From: Alkalibaculum sporogenes
GTDB taxonomy: Bacteria; Bacillota; Clostridia; Eubacteriales; Alkalibacteraceae
Length of the DNA: 64,000 bases
Direction: 5' to 3'
Assembly (NCBI RefSeq): GCF_009362815.1
Contig: NZ_WHNX01000004.1
Span: forward strand, 117,000-180,999
Below, in pieces: positions 51,133 to 61,035 of this stretch; positions within the stretch are counted from its first letter, which is position 1; the number at the start of each line of letters is the position of its first letter. The translations under genes were made by a program, and so were the position numbers. The notes below the pieces were generated by a model. That model searched no databases. It was not told the origin of the DNA and saw only the letters and a program-made list of their open reading frames with translations.

Positions 51133-52554
51133 ATGGAATACGAAATAGTAATAGGATTAGAAATACACTGTGAACTAGATACAAAAAGTAAAATATTTTG
51201 TGGCTGTTCTACTAAATTTGGATCAGCAGTAAATACACAAACTTGTCCTGTATGTCTTGGCTTACCAGGTGTATTGCCTGTATTAAATAAAAAAGTTGTA
51301 CAATACGCTACAATTGCTGGATTAGCAATGAATTGTGAAATAGCAGAGTTTAGTAAGATGGATAGAAAAAATTATTTTTACCCTGATTCTCCTAAAGCGT
51401 ATCAGGTTTCACAATTTGATCTTCCCATATGTAAAGAAGGGAAAGTTTCGATTCAAGGAGAAGGTTTTAATAAAGATATAGGAATTACTAGAATACACAT
51501 CGAAGAAGATGCAGGTAAGCTAATTCACGATGCTGGTCATGGTACATTAGCAGATAATAATCGTTGTGGTGTACCTCTAATCGAAATTGTGACAGAACCT
51601 GATATGAGAAGCGCCGAAGAAGCTAGAGTATTTGCTGAAAAAGTTAAGACAACTTTAGAATATACTCAAGTTTCAGATTGTAAAATGCAAGAAGGTTCTT
51701 TAAGATTTGATGTCAACCTATCTATTAGGCCTAAAGGAAGCAGTGAATATGGAACTAGAACCGAAATGAAAAACTTAAATTCATTTAGGTCTCTAGAAAG
51801 ATCTATACATTCAGAAACGAAAAGACAAATAAAAGAAATAGAAAAAGGAAATAGGATTATTCAAGAAACTAGAAAGTGGGATGACGATAAGGGAATTAGC
51901 TTTTCATTACGTAGCAAAGAAGAAGCTCATGACTATAGATATTTCCCCGAACCAGATTTAGTTCCAATTGTTTTAGAAGATAAATATATACAACAACTTA
52001 AAGATTCTATTCCTGAATTACCTTGGGTAAGAGTACAGAGATATATGGAACAATGGAATTTGACGCAAACTGATGCTCAAACATTAACTGCTACTAAGCA
52101 AATGTCTGATTTCTTTGAAAAAACAGTAGAATATTGTGACGATCCTAAAACTTCCTCAAACTGGATTATAGGTGAGTTATCTGCGTTGTTAAATGAATCC
52201 GATGCTGATATAAATGATGTAAAATTTTCTCCACAAGATTTAGGTAAGATGATTAAACTGATTAATGAGAAAACAATTAGTGGCTCTGTTGGGAAGACAG
52301 TTATAAAGGCAATGTTTGAAACTGGAGATAAACCAGATCAAATTATAAAGGAAAAAGGTCTATCACAAATGAACGATGAAGGGGCCATAAAGGATATAGT
52401 GTTAAAAGTTATGGCAGACAATCCTCAATCTGTAGAAGATCTTAAAAATGGTAAAGAAAAAGCAATAGGATTTTTAGTGGGTCAAGTAATGAAAGCTTCA
52501 AAAGGGAAAGCAAATCCCCAATCAGTAAATCAGATAATTAAAGAAAATCTATGA
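51133..52554 (+). CDS. gatB: Asp/Glu-tRNA amidotransferase subunit B
   Basis: A 473-residue subunit that transamidates Glu-tRNA-Gln (and Asp-tRNA-Asn). It begins MEYEIVIGLEIHCEL; zinc-type Cys lie in FCGCSTKFG and TCPVCLGLPG; RMDRKNYFYPD-like DRKNYFYPDSPKAYQ follows. The tail domain ends KANPQSVNQIIKENL. The ATG at 51133 is chosen, with AGGAGG 6 bases upstream; the TTG at 51127 abuts that site. The encoded tRNA-Gln at 63.6 kb fits indirect Gln-tRNA synthesis. Confidence 0.97.
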   Translation: MEYEIVIGLEIHCELDTKSKIFCGCSTKFGSAVNTQTCPVCLGLPGVLPVLNKKVVQYATIAGLAMNCEIAEFSKMDRKNYFYPDSPKAYQVSQFDLPICKEGKVSIQGEGFNKDIGITRIHIEEDAGKLIHDAGHGTLADNNRCGVPLIEIVTEPDMRSAEEARVFAEKVKTTLEYTQVSDCKMQEGSLRFDVNLSIRPKGSSEYGTRTEMKNLNSFRSLERSIHSETKRQIKEIEKGNRIIQETRKWDDDKGISFSLRSKEEAHDYRYFPEPDLVPIVLEDKYIQQLKDSIPELPWVRVQRYMEQWNLTQTDAQTLTATKQMSDFFEKTVEYCDDPKTSSNWIIGELSALLNESDADINDVKFSPQDLGKMIKLINEKTISGSVGKTVIKAMFETGDKPDQIIKEKGLSQMNDEGAIKDIVLKVMADNPQSVEDLKNGKEKAIGFLVGQVMKASKGKANPQSVNQIIKENL

Positions 52555-52637
52555 CCAACAAGAAAAAAATCTAGACAACTAAATCAAAAAAATAAGCCAA
52601 AGGACTGTTTTTAGACATTTGGCGATTGTCCATGTAG

Positions 52638-52677
52638 ACCACAGAGAAATAGGCGTAGCGTGTTTCTCTGTGGTTTT
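52638..52677 (+). terminator. Terminator of gatCAB
   Basis: A perfect 12-bp stem (ACCACAGAGAAA with TTTCTCTGTGGT) with a 13-base loop, followed by TTTG. Confidence 0.8.
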
Positions 52678-52828
52678 GCAATTAACAACAAAATATAGTC
52701 AAATTTATAAGGTATTGCATCGAAACTTTATAGATGGTATATTATCTTGTAAGGGCATAGAGCATGAATACACAATATTTTAATATTAATATGAGAGTAA
52801 ATAACTTAAGAGAAATATTTAATAGGAA

Positions 52829-53755
52829 GTGAGATCTCTGATTAAACATATAGTTAAAAGATTTGCATATTCATTGTTCACTATTTTTTTAATCGCTACA
52901 ATTACCTTTTTTCTTATGAACTTAGTCCCAGGGGGACCTTTTTTAAGTGAGAAAAATCTTTCTCCTCAAATTACAGAAGTTATGAATGATAAGTATGGAT
53001 TAAATGAACCTGTGATAATTCAGTACAAAAATTATATGATTAAGTTAGCCCAAGGAGATTTAGGAGTATCAATTATTAATAAAGGTAGAGATATAAATGA
53101 TATCATTTATGAAAAGTTTCTTATCTCAGCAAAAGTGGGTTTCATTACTATAGTATTGGCCATTACAATAGGTATCGCTATGGGTGTAGTAGCTGCAATT
53201 AGTAAAGGGAAATTAGTCGATCGTTTATTAACTATATTTTCTACATTAGGAATGGCTGTTCCTAACTTTGTTATAGCTACAGCTTTACTCATAATATTTG
53301 GTGTAAAACTAAGAATCTTACCTACTTATGGACTCAGTAGCTCAGCACATTTTATTTTGCCAGTTCTTACTCTTGCTTTTTATCCTATGGCTTATATAGC
53401 GAGATTGCTGCGAACTACTATGTTAGATGTATTAGATCAAGATTACATAAGGACTGCAAGATCAAAAGGGTTATCAGAATTTCAGGTTTTAGTTAAACAT
53501 GGACTTAGAAATGCAATAACTCCAATTATAACGTATTTAGGGCCTATGATTGCCTATATTCTAACAGGAAGTTTCGTAGTGGAGAAGATATTTTCAATAC
53601 CTGGGCTAGGTGGAGAATTTATAGGATCTATTAATGGTCGTGATTATCCTATGATTATGGGTACTACCATTTTTCTCGCAACAATAATGGTATCAATGAA
53701 TTTTATTGTTGATATTTTATATAAAGTAATTGATCCTAGGATAGAACTCAATTAG
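52829..53755 (+). CDS. oppB: Oligopeptide ABC transporter permease OppB/DppB
   Basis: A 308-residue permease with six membrane helices. The N-terminus (LIKHIVKRFAYSLFTIFLI) and FFLMNLVPGGPF are typical, as is the EAA loop DYIRTARSKGLSEFQVLVKHGLRNA (in part). The GTG at 52829 overlaps its own ribosome site GGAAGTGA (52825-52832). Family alignment and spacing favour initiation at the CTG at 52838. First gene of a five-gene importer operon. Confidence 0.93.
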   Translation: MRSLIKHIVKRFAYSLFTIFLIATITFFLMNLVPGGPFLSEKNLSPQITEVMNDKYGLNEPVIIQYKNYMIKLAQGDLGVSIINKGRDINDIIYEKFLISAKVGFITIVLAITIGIAMGVVAAISKGKLVDRLLTIFSTLGMAVPNFVIATALLIIFGVKLRILPTYGLSSSAHFILPVLTLAFYPMAYIARLLRTTMLDVLDQDYIRTARSKGLSEFQVLVKHGLRNAITPIITYLGPMIAYILTGSFVVEKIFSIPGLGGEFIGSINGRDYPMIMGTTIFLATIMVSMNFIVDILYKVIDPRIELN

Positions 53756-53768
53756 AGAGGTAGGTGAT

Positions 53769-54842
53769 TTGGAGTTGCAACAAGATCAAGAAAAATTGAT
53801 GCATAAAAATCCCTTTAGTTTTCAATTGAATTCAGATGATTTTCTTCCTGCTAAGAGCAATGAAGATTTGGTTAGGGAATATAAAAAGACCTCTTACTGG
53901 AATGAAATTTTTCATAGTTTCCTAAAAAAGAAAGTTGCTTTAATTGCTTTCGTAGTTATTGTTTTTGTTTTCTTTTTAGCTTTTACTATACCCTTATTTT
54001 ACGAGTACAGTTATGATCAACAGATTAGAGGTAGTGAGAATCTAAGACCCTTCGAATATTCAGAACAAGAACTAAATTTAAAATCTCAAGGCGAAACAGT
54101 TGTGCCTCATCTCTTAGGAACAGATACTTTGGGAAGAGATGTATTTATACGTGTATTAATGGGTACTAGAATTTCTCTAATTGTTGGTATTGTTGCAAGC
54201 ATAATCGTATTAGTCATAGGGGCTATATATGGTTCGATAGCAGGTTTTTTTGGAGGAAAGTTAGATCTAATAATGATGCGCATAGTTGATGTCATTTATA
54301 CTGTTCCAGATATACTTATTATTATCTTACTATCTGTTAGTCTAAGAGAACCATTAAATGTACTCTATGAAAAAAATCTTTTTTTTAGTCAATTAGAAGT
54401 ACTTGGCCCAGGGTTGACAAGTATTTTTATTACCTTTAGTTTACTATACTGGGTAGGCATGGCTAGGATTATAAGAGCGCAAGTAGTAATGCTTAAAGAA
54501 CAAGAATATATTATCGCTGCTAAAGCACTAGGAGCAAGCAATACTAGGATTATTACTAAGCATTTGCTTCCAAACTTAATAGGAACAATTATTGTTACAA
54601 CTACACTCCAAATACCAACAGCTATTTTCACAGAATCTTTTTTAAGTTTTATAGGTTTAGGAGTTGCTGCACCAATGCCCAGCCTAGGATCATTAGCAGC
54701 TGATGCCATGGGAGGAATTAATTCTTATACGTATCGTTTAATAGCTCCAACAGTTGCCATTAGCGTCATAATACTTTCATTTAATTTATTTGGAGATGGA
54801 CTTCAAGAGGTGTTCGATCCTAAATTAAAAGAGAAGAGGTAA
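53769..54842 (+). CDS. oppC: Oligopeptide ABC transporter permease OppC/DppC
   Basis: A 357-residue permease. An N-terminal cytoplasmic stretch of about 55 residues leads to the first helix, an external segment with HLLGTDTLGRDVFIRVLMGT, then the inner-membrane domain with the EAA loop EYIIAAKALGASNTRII. C-terminal FLSFIGLGVAAPMPSLG fits. TTG start with AGAGAGG 7 bases upstream. It pairs with OppB to form the peptide channel. Confidence 0.93.
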   Translation: MELQQDQEKLMHKNPFSFQLNSDDFLPAKSNEDLVREYKKTSYWNEIFHSFLKKKVALIAFVVIVFVFFLAFTIPLFYEYSYDQQIRGSENLRPFEYSEQELNLKSQGETVVPHLLGTDTLGRDVFIRVLMGTRISLIVGIVASIIVLVIGAIYGSIAGFFGGKLDLIMMRIVDVIYTVPDILIIILLSVSLREPLNVLYEKNLFFSQLEVLGPGLTSIFITFSLLYWVGMARIIRAQVVMLKEQEYIIAAKALGASNTRIITKHLLPNLIGTIIVTTTLQIPTAIFTESFLSFIGLGVAAPMPSLGSLAADAMGGINSYTYRLIAPTVAISVIILSFNLFGDGLQEVFDPKLKEKR

Positions 54843-54846
54843 ATAG

Positions 54847-55830
54847 GTGAACTCATGTATACTAGATATTAGGGATTTAGAAATTTCATTTTTTACACAA
54901 GCAGGAGAAATAAAAGCGGTAAATAATATTTCGCTACAGTTAAAAGATGGGGAAGTACTAGGTATAGTTGGAGAATCTGGTAGTGGTAAAAGTGTGGCAT
55001 CTTATTCTATTATGGGTTTAATAGCAGAGCCAGGAAAGATTGTTAATGGAAACATAAGATTTAATAACCACACCATAGAAACAATGGGTAAAAAAGAGTT
55101 ACAAAAAATTAGAGGTAAAGAAGTGAGTATAGTATTCCAAGATCCTAATACCTCATTAAATCCTCTATTGTCTATTGGTAGTCAGCTAATAGAAGTAATT
55201 ATAAGACATACTAACAAGACAAAAAAGGAAGCAAAAGAAAGAGCTGTTGAATTGCTTGGACTCGTTGGCATGAATGAAGTAGATAAGAGATTAAAACAAT
55301 ACCCATACGAATTTTCTGGAGGAATGCTTCAAAGAGTGATGATAGCTATTGCCTTAGCTTGTGAGCCCAAATTACTAATTGCAGATGAGGCTACTACAGC
55401 TTTAGATGCAACTATTCAAGCGCAGATTTTAGAACTATTATTACAAATCAAGAAAAAAAACAGTATGTCTATTATTATGATTACCCATGACTTTAGTGTG
55501 ATTGCGAATATATGTGAAAAAGTTGCTGTTATGTATGCAGGAAGAATTATAGAATATGGAAAAACAGAAGATATTCTTTATAATCCGAAGCATCAATATA
55601 CTATGGGTCTTTTAAAAGCTACTCCTAATATTAATTCGCATATTCATGAAAAACTTGTTCCAATAAAGGGAAGTCCTGTTGATTTATTAAATCCTCCACT
55701 AGGCTGTCCTTTTGCTCCCCGGTGTGAAAAGTGTATGAAAATATGTTTGCGTTCTATGCCAAAGAATAAAGTTATATCTGATGACCATTACACTGCGTGT
55801 TGGCTTTTAGAAAAAAAGTTATGGAGCTAA
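54847..55830 (+). CDS. oppD: Oligopeptide ABC transporter ATPase OppD/DppD
   Basis: A 327-residue ATPase. Walker A GESGSGKS is near residue 41, signature FSGGMLQRVMIAIAL near 155, Walker B LLIADEATTALD near 178. The C-terminal oligopeptide-transporter domain has four Cys (GCPFAPRCEKCMKIC) suited to an iron-sulfur cluster, known in this family. GTG start with AAGAGG 7 bases upstream. Works with OppF. Confidence 0.95.
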   Translation: MNSCILDIRDLEISFFTQAGEIKAVNNISLQLKDGEVLGIVGESGSGKSVASYSIMGLIAEPGKIVNGNIRFNNHTIETMGKKELQKIRGKEVSIVFQDPNTSLNPLLSIGSQLIEVIIRHTNKTKKEAKERAVELLGLVGMNEVDKRLKQYPYEFSGGMLQRVMIAIALACEPKLLIADEATTALDATIQAQILELLLQIKKKNSMSIIMITHDFSVIANICEKVAVMYAGRIIEYGKTEDILYNPKHQYTMGLLKATPNINSHIHEKLVPIKGSPVDLLNPPLGCPFAPRCEKCMKICLRSMPKNKVISDDHYTACWLLEKKLWS

Positions 55831-55842
55831 GGGTGGTTCATT

Positions 55843-56811
55843 ATGGATAATAAATTAATTGAAATTAAAAATCTAAAGAAATATTTTCCTGTGAGAGAAG
55901 GAATATTTGCTACTAATTATATTAAGGCTGTTGATGATGTTTCCTTATATATAAATAAAGGAGAGACTTTTGGTTTAGTTGGAGAGAGTGGATGTGGAAA
56001 AACAACTTTGGGTAGGACATTGCTCAAATTATGCCAACCAACAGACGGTCAGATTTTTTATAAAGGCGAAGATATAACTTTCCAACCCATGGGACAATAT
56101 AGAAAGAAAATGCAAATAGTATTTCAAAATCCATATGCTTCTTTAAATCCTAGAATGACTGTATATGATATTATAGGAGAGCCAATAGATATACATAGAT
56201 TAGCTACTAGTAAAAGACAAAGAAAAGAAATGATAATTTCACTATTAAGCCAGGTTGGACTAAACTATGAAAGCGCTATGGCTTATCCTCATGAGTTCTC
56301 TGGTGGACAAAGACAAAGAATCGTTATAGCTAGAGCACTTGCAGTAGAACCAGATTTTATCGTTTGTGATGAACCAGTATCATCATTAGATGTATCTATA
56401 CAGGCACAAATTATAAATATGTTTGAACGTATACAAGAAGAGAGGGGTATTACATATTTATTTATTTCTCACGACTTATCTATAGTAAGTCATATTAGTG
56501 ACCGTGTAGGAGTAATGTATCTAGGAAAGATAGTAGAGCTAACAGATAGCAAATCCCTTTACTCAAGTCCTATTCATCCATATACACAATCGTTATTGTC
56601 AGCTATTATTAAAGTGGATTCCAAAGATAATAAAGGTAATAAGAGATTACTACTGAAAGGTGATATTCCTAGCCCTTTAAATCCTCCATCTGGTTGTAGA
56701 TTCAGAACTAGGTGTGTTTATGAAAAAGATATATGCATTGATCAAGTACCTGAGCTTCAAGAGTGTAGGAAAGAGCACTTTGTAGCTTGTCATAGAGTTG
56801 GTGAGTTTTAA
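55843..56811 (+). CDS. oppF: Oligopeptide ABC transporter ATPase OppF/DppF
   Basis: A 322-residue ATPase. It begins IEIKNLKKYFPVREG, has Walker A GESGCGKTT near residue 46, signature FSGGQRQRIVIARAL near 152 and Walker B FIVCDEPVSSLDVS. The C-terminal GCRFRTRCVYEKDIC again carries the oligopeptide-transporter Cys motif. Second ATPase of the opp operon, 12 bases after oppD. Confidence 0.95.
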   Translation: MDNKLIEIKNLKKYFPVREGIFATNYIKAVDDVSLYINKGETFGLVGESGCGKTTLGRTLLKLCQPTDGQIFYKGEDITFQPMGQYRKKMQIVFQNPYASLNPRMTVYDIIGEPIDIHRLATSKRQRKEMIISLLSQVGLNYESAMAYPHEFSGGQRQRIVIARALAVEPDFIVCDEPVSSLDVSIQAQIINMFERIQEERGITYLFISHDLSIVSHISDRVGVMYLGKIVELTDSKSLYSSPIHPYTQSLLSAIIKVDSKDNKGNKRLLLKGDIPSPLNPPSGCRFRTRCVYEKDICIDQVPELQECRKEHFVACHRVGEF

Positions 56812-56856
56812 GCGTTTATGAAAATACTGAAATTAACTAAAATGGAGGCGATATTT

Positions 56857-58479
56857 TTGAGGAAAAGAAAATCGATATTATTTTTACTATTAGTCATAGT
56901 GATATGCATATTTACGGCTTGTTCAACCAATGAAAATAGTGAAAAAACTATATCTGTATATGTTGGTTCAGAACCTGAAAGTATTGATCCTGCTTATAAT
57001 CAAACAGTAGATGGTGCCACTTTATTAATTCATGCATTTGAAGGACTGATGACATTAGATAAAGATGGTAAACCAATGTTGGGACAAGCGGAAAAATACA
57101 GTATAAGCGATGATGGTTTAACGTATACATTTACTCTTCGCGATGATATCAAATGGTCTGATGGAGACCCGGTTAAGGCAGATGATTTTATTTATGCTTG
57201 GAAAAGAGCAATTGAATATAAAAATGCAACTGTTTATGGCTATCTGTTTGATGTAATTGTTGGAGCAGGAGATATATATGGAGGAGTCGAAGGTGTTACA
57301 ATGGATGATTTTGGTGCCAGAGCCATTGATGATAAAACCATTGAAATAACATTAATAGCTCCTACACCGTATTTTTTAGAGCTATGTGCATATCCAACAT
57401 ATTTCCCTGTTAGAGAAGATATTGTGGAGGATAACGATTCATGGACTATCAATCCAGATACATATATTACAAATGGTCCATATAAATTAGAAAGTTGGAC
57501 ACATAATTCTGAGATGATTTACGTTAAAAATGAAAATTACTACAAATACAAAGATTTAGGACCAGATCAAATTAAATTTGTTCTTATGACAGATGCAAAT
57601 GCGGTATTAGCAGCCTTCCAAAATGGTGATATATTATTTTCAGATGATATGCCAAATGAAGAAATTGACGCATGGAGAGAAAAACCTGAGTTTAACATTG
57701 AGGGAGAGTTAGGTACATATTACATATCTTTTAATACAGAGAAAGAACCTTTCGATAATTTTAAGGTTAGACAAGCGTTATCATTAGCTATTGACAGAAA
57801 TTTTATTGTCGAACAAATAGGAAGAGCAGGACAACAACCTGCACCGGCCTTTATACCAACTGGGTTGACAGATGCAGATGTCACTAAAGAATTTAGAGAT
57901 GTAGGTGGAGATTATTATTCTGTAGCAAAGGGCGATTATGAAAAAAATCTACGTGAAGCTAAAAAATTATTAGCCGAAGCAGGTTATCCAGAGGGGAAAG
58001 GATTCCCAAAGTTTGAATATATGTATAATCCTGAAGGTTCAACACATGCTTTGATTGGTCAAGCTTTACAAGATATGTGGAAAGAACTAGGAATAGAGTG
58101 TACATTAGTAGATCAAGAATGGAATACTTTTTTACAGATTAGACAAGATGGTAATTATCAAGTGGCTAGAAATGGATGGGGAGCAGATTATGACGATCCA
58201 ATTACTTTTATCGATATGTTTTTAAGTAATAGTGGGCATAATAATTCACAATGGAAAAACGCAGAGTACGATAAGATTGTCAATAAAATCAAAAATTCAT
58301 TTGATACAGAAGAGAGATTTGAGCTAATGCATGAAGCAGAAGATCTATTAATGCAAGAAGCACCTATTGCTCCAATTTTCTATTACGTAGATATTTTTTT
58401 GAAAAGCGAGAAGCTTGAAGGATTCTACTCATCACCTTTAGGATTTAAATATTTTATGTATTCTTCAGTATCAAAGTAA
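56857..58479 (+). CDS. oppA: Oligopeptide-binding lipoprotein OppA
   Basis: A 540-residue binding protein. The TTG at 56857 is chosen: ATGGAGG lies 8 bases upstream, and the protein then begins RKRKSILFLLLVIVICIFTAC, an ideal lipoprotein signal (the in-frame ATG at 56818 would add 13 residues with no site). SBP_bac_5 phrases include GSEPESIDPAYNQTVDGAT, TFTLRDDIKWSDGDPV and NGPYKLESW. It captures peptides for OppBCDF. A terminator follows at once. Confidence 0.95.
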   Translation: MRKRKSILFLLLVIVICIFTACSTNENSEKTISVYVGSEPESIDPAYNQTVDGATLLIHAFEGLMTLDKDGKPMLGQAEKYSISDDGLTYTFTLRDDIKWSDGDPVKADDFIYAWKRAIEYKNATVYGYLFDVIVGAGDIYGGVEGVTMDDFGARAIDDKTIEITLIAPTPYFLELCAYPTYFPVREDIVEDNDSWTINPDTYITNGPYKLESWTHNSEMIYVKNENYYKYKDLGPDQIKFVLMTDANAVLAAFQNGDILFSDDMPNEEIDAWREKPEFNIEGELGTYYISFNTEKEPFDNFKVRQALSLAIDRNFIVEQIGRAGQQPAPAFIPTGLTDADVTKEFRDVGGDYYSVAKGDYEKNLREAKKLLAEAGYPEGKGFPKFEYMYNPEGSTHALIGQALQDMWKELGIECTLVDQEWNTFLQIRQDGNYQVARNGWGADYDDPITFIDMFLSNSGHNNSQWKNAEYDKIVNKIKNSFDTEERFELMHEAEDLLMQEAPIAPIFYYVDIFLKSEKLEGFYSSPLGFKYFMYSSVSK

Positions 58480-58484
58480 ATTAT

Positions 58485-58514
58485 AAAAGGGTGCTCGACT
58501 AAATGCACCCTTTT
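58485..58514 (+). terminator. Terminator of the opp operon
   Basis: A perfect 10-bp stem AAAAGGGTGC / GCACCCTTTT with a 10-base loop; the 3' arm supplies the T run. Confidence 0.9.
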
Positions 58515-58535
58515 AGTATGATATTGTATAAATTT

Positions 58536-58748
58536 CTATGATTGATTAAAATTATCTTTATCTACATTAGACTGTACAAAAAGATCATTAATTATGCTAG
58601 CTTCATCTTTATGTATTTCTTTTGTCACATTTGACGTAAAATAAGCACAATCTCCTATAGCAGAACTTGTGAGTGATTGTACATTTTGAAGCGCACATTT
58701 TCCGTTTTTTTGATATATGCAATTTGATATGCAGTTAATTGTTGTCAC
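58536..58748 (-). CDS. DUF1540 small Cys-rich protein
   Basis: A 70-residue protein. Four cysteines in the DUF1540 pattern (INCISNCIYQKNGKCALQ, then GDCAYF) are followed by a charged tail. DUF1540 proteins are short, metal-binding in appearance and common in spore-forming clostridia; function unknown. GTG start with GGAGGG 6 bases upstream. Convergent with oppA. Confidence 0.75.
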   Translation of the reverse strand: MTTINCISNCIYQKNGKCALQNVQSLTSSAIGDCAYFTSNVTKEIHKDEASIINDLFVQSNVDKDNFNQS

Positions 58749-58946
58749 AGTGAGCCCTCCATTAATTTTCTTTATGAAATATATTGTTTATAATATAATA
58801 GTATTTGAGTAAATCAAGATTTTATCCTGCATTAACAGGCACAAGACACAGTAGGAAATGAAGAAAACCCTTGCGGAATATAGTTTTCACTTTATGAATT
58901 CAGTAATTTGGTAAACATTGTTCGTAATATATAGGAGTGATTAATA

Positions 58947-59942
58947 TTGGAAATTGGAAAATTATCGAATGATCAATTAAGTGAATTAATTTTTTCAAAA
59001 ATAAACCATAGAGATAAGAGAGTATTAGTAGGTTCAGGGATTGGTGAAGACTGTAGTATTATTGACTTTGATAAAAATCTGTGTGTGATTAGTTCTGATC
59101 CTATAACTGCTACTAGCAACAATATAGGTAAGTTAGGAGTTTATGTATCTTGCAATGACATAGCTTCAAAAGGTGTGCGACCTTTTGCAATAATGGTAAC
59201 AGTATTAGCACCACCAAGTATTGAAGTTGATGAAATCAAAACTGTGATGGATGATATTATAAAGGTTTGTAATGAATTGAAGATTGAACTGGTAGGTGGA
59301 CATACTGAAGTTACAGACGCAGTTAATCGAATGGTATTATCTATTACGGCTATTGGAAGTGGTTCTAAAGAGAATCTTATAGATGAGCAAAAAATTGAAA
59401 ATGGCGATTTGCTCTTAATGACTAAATACGCGGGGTGTGAAGGAACGAGCATACTTTATAGTGATTTTAGGTATAAATTTGAAGACACTTTAACCGAACA
59501 AGATAAAAAAGAATTAAATTTCCTAGGATCTAGTTTGAGTGTAATTGAAGAAGGTTTAATAGCTGCTGAAATAGGAGCAAAATATATGCATGATGCTACT
59601 GAAGGTGGAATACTAGGAGCGGCATGGGAAATGGCTGAAAAATCAAAAATTGGTGTTGAGATTAATATAGAAGATATCCCAATACTTTCAGTGACTCGCA
59701 AGATTACTGACCTATTAAGTTTAGATCCTTTAAAATTAATATCTAGTGGAGTTATGTTAATTGTAGTAGCAAAAAATAAAAAGAATCATATGATAAAAAC
59801 ACTTGAAAGTAATGGGATTAATACACAAGTGATAGGTACATTTAAGGAAGGTAACTCTAGAGTACTATACAAAAATGGAACAGTAGAGAAATTATTACCT
59901 CCAGAAACAGATGAAATATACAGAGCATATAAAATTAAATGA
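58947..59942 (+). CDS. AIR synthase-related (HypE/ThiL-like) protein
   Basis: A 331-residue protein of the PurM/HypE/SelD/ThiL ATP-binding fold. It has the dimer-strand start LVGSGIGEDCSIID near residue 28, SSDPITATSNNIGKLGVYVSCNDIASKGVRP (in part) near 50-80, GGHTEVTDAV near 115 and MHDATEGGILGAAWEMAE near 215. No hydrogenase or thiamine genes are nearby, so the substrate is open. TTG start with AGGAG 9 bases upstream. Confidence 0.8.
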   Translation: MEIGKLSNDQLSELIFSKINHRDKRVLVGSGIGEDCSIIDFDKNLCVISSDPITATSNNIGKLGVYVSCNDIASKGVRPFAIMVTVLAPPSIEVDEIKTVMDDIIKVCNELKIELVGGHTEVTDAVNRMVLSITAIGSGSKENLIDEQKIENGDLLLMTKYAGCEGTSILYSDFRYKFEDTLTEQDKKELNFLGSSLSVIEEGLIAAEIGAKYMHDATEGGILGAAWEMAEKSKIGVEINIEDIPILSVTRKITDLLSLDPLKLISSGVMLIVVAKNKKNHMIKTLESNGINTQVIGTFKEGNSRVLYKNGTVEKLLPPETDEIYRAYKIK

Positions 59943-60002
59943 TTATAAAAATTAGCATAACATCTCGATTTAAACAATATAGATATATTGTGGAGGTGTG
60001 CT

Positions 60003-61016
60003 ATGAAGAAGGTTTTAGTATATTTAAGTGTTAGTATAATATTGCTTGGATTGTGTTCAAGCTGTACGAATACAAATGGTAATCAGGAAGAAAATAAGGT
60101 GGAAAGTATTGATTATGAAAATGCATATAATCAATATAGTGAAAGTTTTACAGAATTAAATGATATAGAAAAAATGGATATAGATGAAAATTTGACTAAA
60201 GCAGTTTTATATTATACAGATTCAGAAGGATATTTAGTTCCTGTTATGCGGCAAGTGCCAAAACAAGAAGGAATAGCTAAGTCTGTAATTAACGCATTAA
60301 TAAATAATAGTGAAAATAGAATAGATCTAAGAGAAACAGGGTTGAAACCACATCTGCCAGAAGGGATGGAATTTGAACTTGCTTTAAAAGAAGAAAATTT
60401 AATGAGAATTAGTTTTGATGATAAAATACTTACTTTTAGTAATGAGGAAGAAGAAAAAACTGCTGTACAAGCTATAGTATATACCTTAACAGAATTTGAA
60501 ACAGTGGATAAGGTTCAAATATTGGTAGATAATAAAATTGTAAATACTCTAGCAAAAGGAACAGAAGTAGGTGAGCCTTTGACGAGAGGCAATATAAATT
60601 CACTAAATAATTTGCCACAAGGTGAGTATGTGAAAATAACTCTATATTCCTATAATAATACTACTAATAATTATACGTATTATATACCAATTACTAAAAA
60701 TATAGTAAAAGATCAAAAAGAAATTCAAAGTATAGTAGAAGAACAAATTAACTTAAATAAAGAAATGGGAAAACCAATACCTGAAGGTCTTGAGTTGGTT
60801 AGTATAATAGTTGAAGACTCGACTGCCTTTATGACTATTAAAAATCAAATAGAGACAAAAGATGAAAACTTCGAAAGATTTATGAAAGCTATATGTCTGG
60901 CACTGGGACAAAATGAAGAGATTAATTCAGTAAAATTAGTAATAGAAGATCAAGATGTAAATAACATGGAAATATTAACTTTTTCTGTACCTATATTTGC
61001 TAATGTTTACGAATAA
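60003..61016 (+). CDS. gerM: GerMN-domain lipoprotein (spore germination GerM family)
   Basis: A 337-residue lipoprotein (lipobox CSSC near residue 18) with two GerMN repeats at about 65-190 ([32 protein letters not shown]) and 210-330 ([20 protein letters not shown], then [18 protein letters not shown]). The ATG at 60003 follows GGAGGTGT. GerM is needed for sporulation and germination in B. subtilis, where the gene order gerM-rph-ysnA-ysnB matches the genes here. Confidence 0.88.
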   Translation: MKKVLVYLSVSIILLGLCSSCTNTNGNQEENKVESIDYENAYNQYSESFTELNDIEKMDIDENLTKAVLYYTDSEGYLVPVMRQVPKQEGIAKSVINALINNSENRIDLRETGLKPHLPEGMEFELALKEENLMRISFDDKILTFSNEEEEKTAVQAIVYTLTEFETVDKVQILVDNKIVNTLAKGTEVGEPLTRGNINSLNNLPQGEYVKITLYSYNNTTNNYTYYIPITKNIVKDQKEIQSIVEEQINLNKEMGKPIPEGLELVSIIVEDSTAFMTIKNQIETKDENFERFMKAICLALGQNEEINSVKLVIEDQDVNNMEILTFSVPIFANVYE

Positions 61017-61035
61017 TAATTGGAGGACAAAAGAG

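Noticed and set aside
52611..52624. A 12-base match in inverse orientation to 4136-4147
   Set aside because: Exact 12-mers shared between two places are expected many times by chance in 64 kb of AT-rich DNA.
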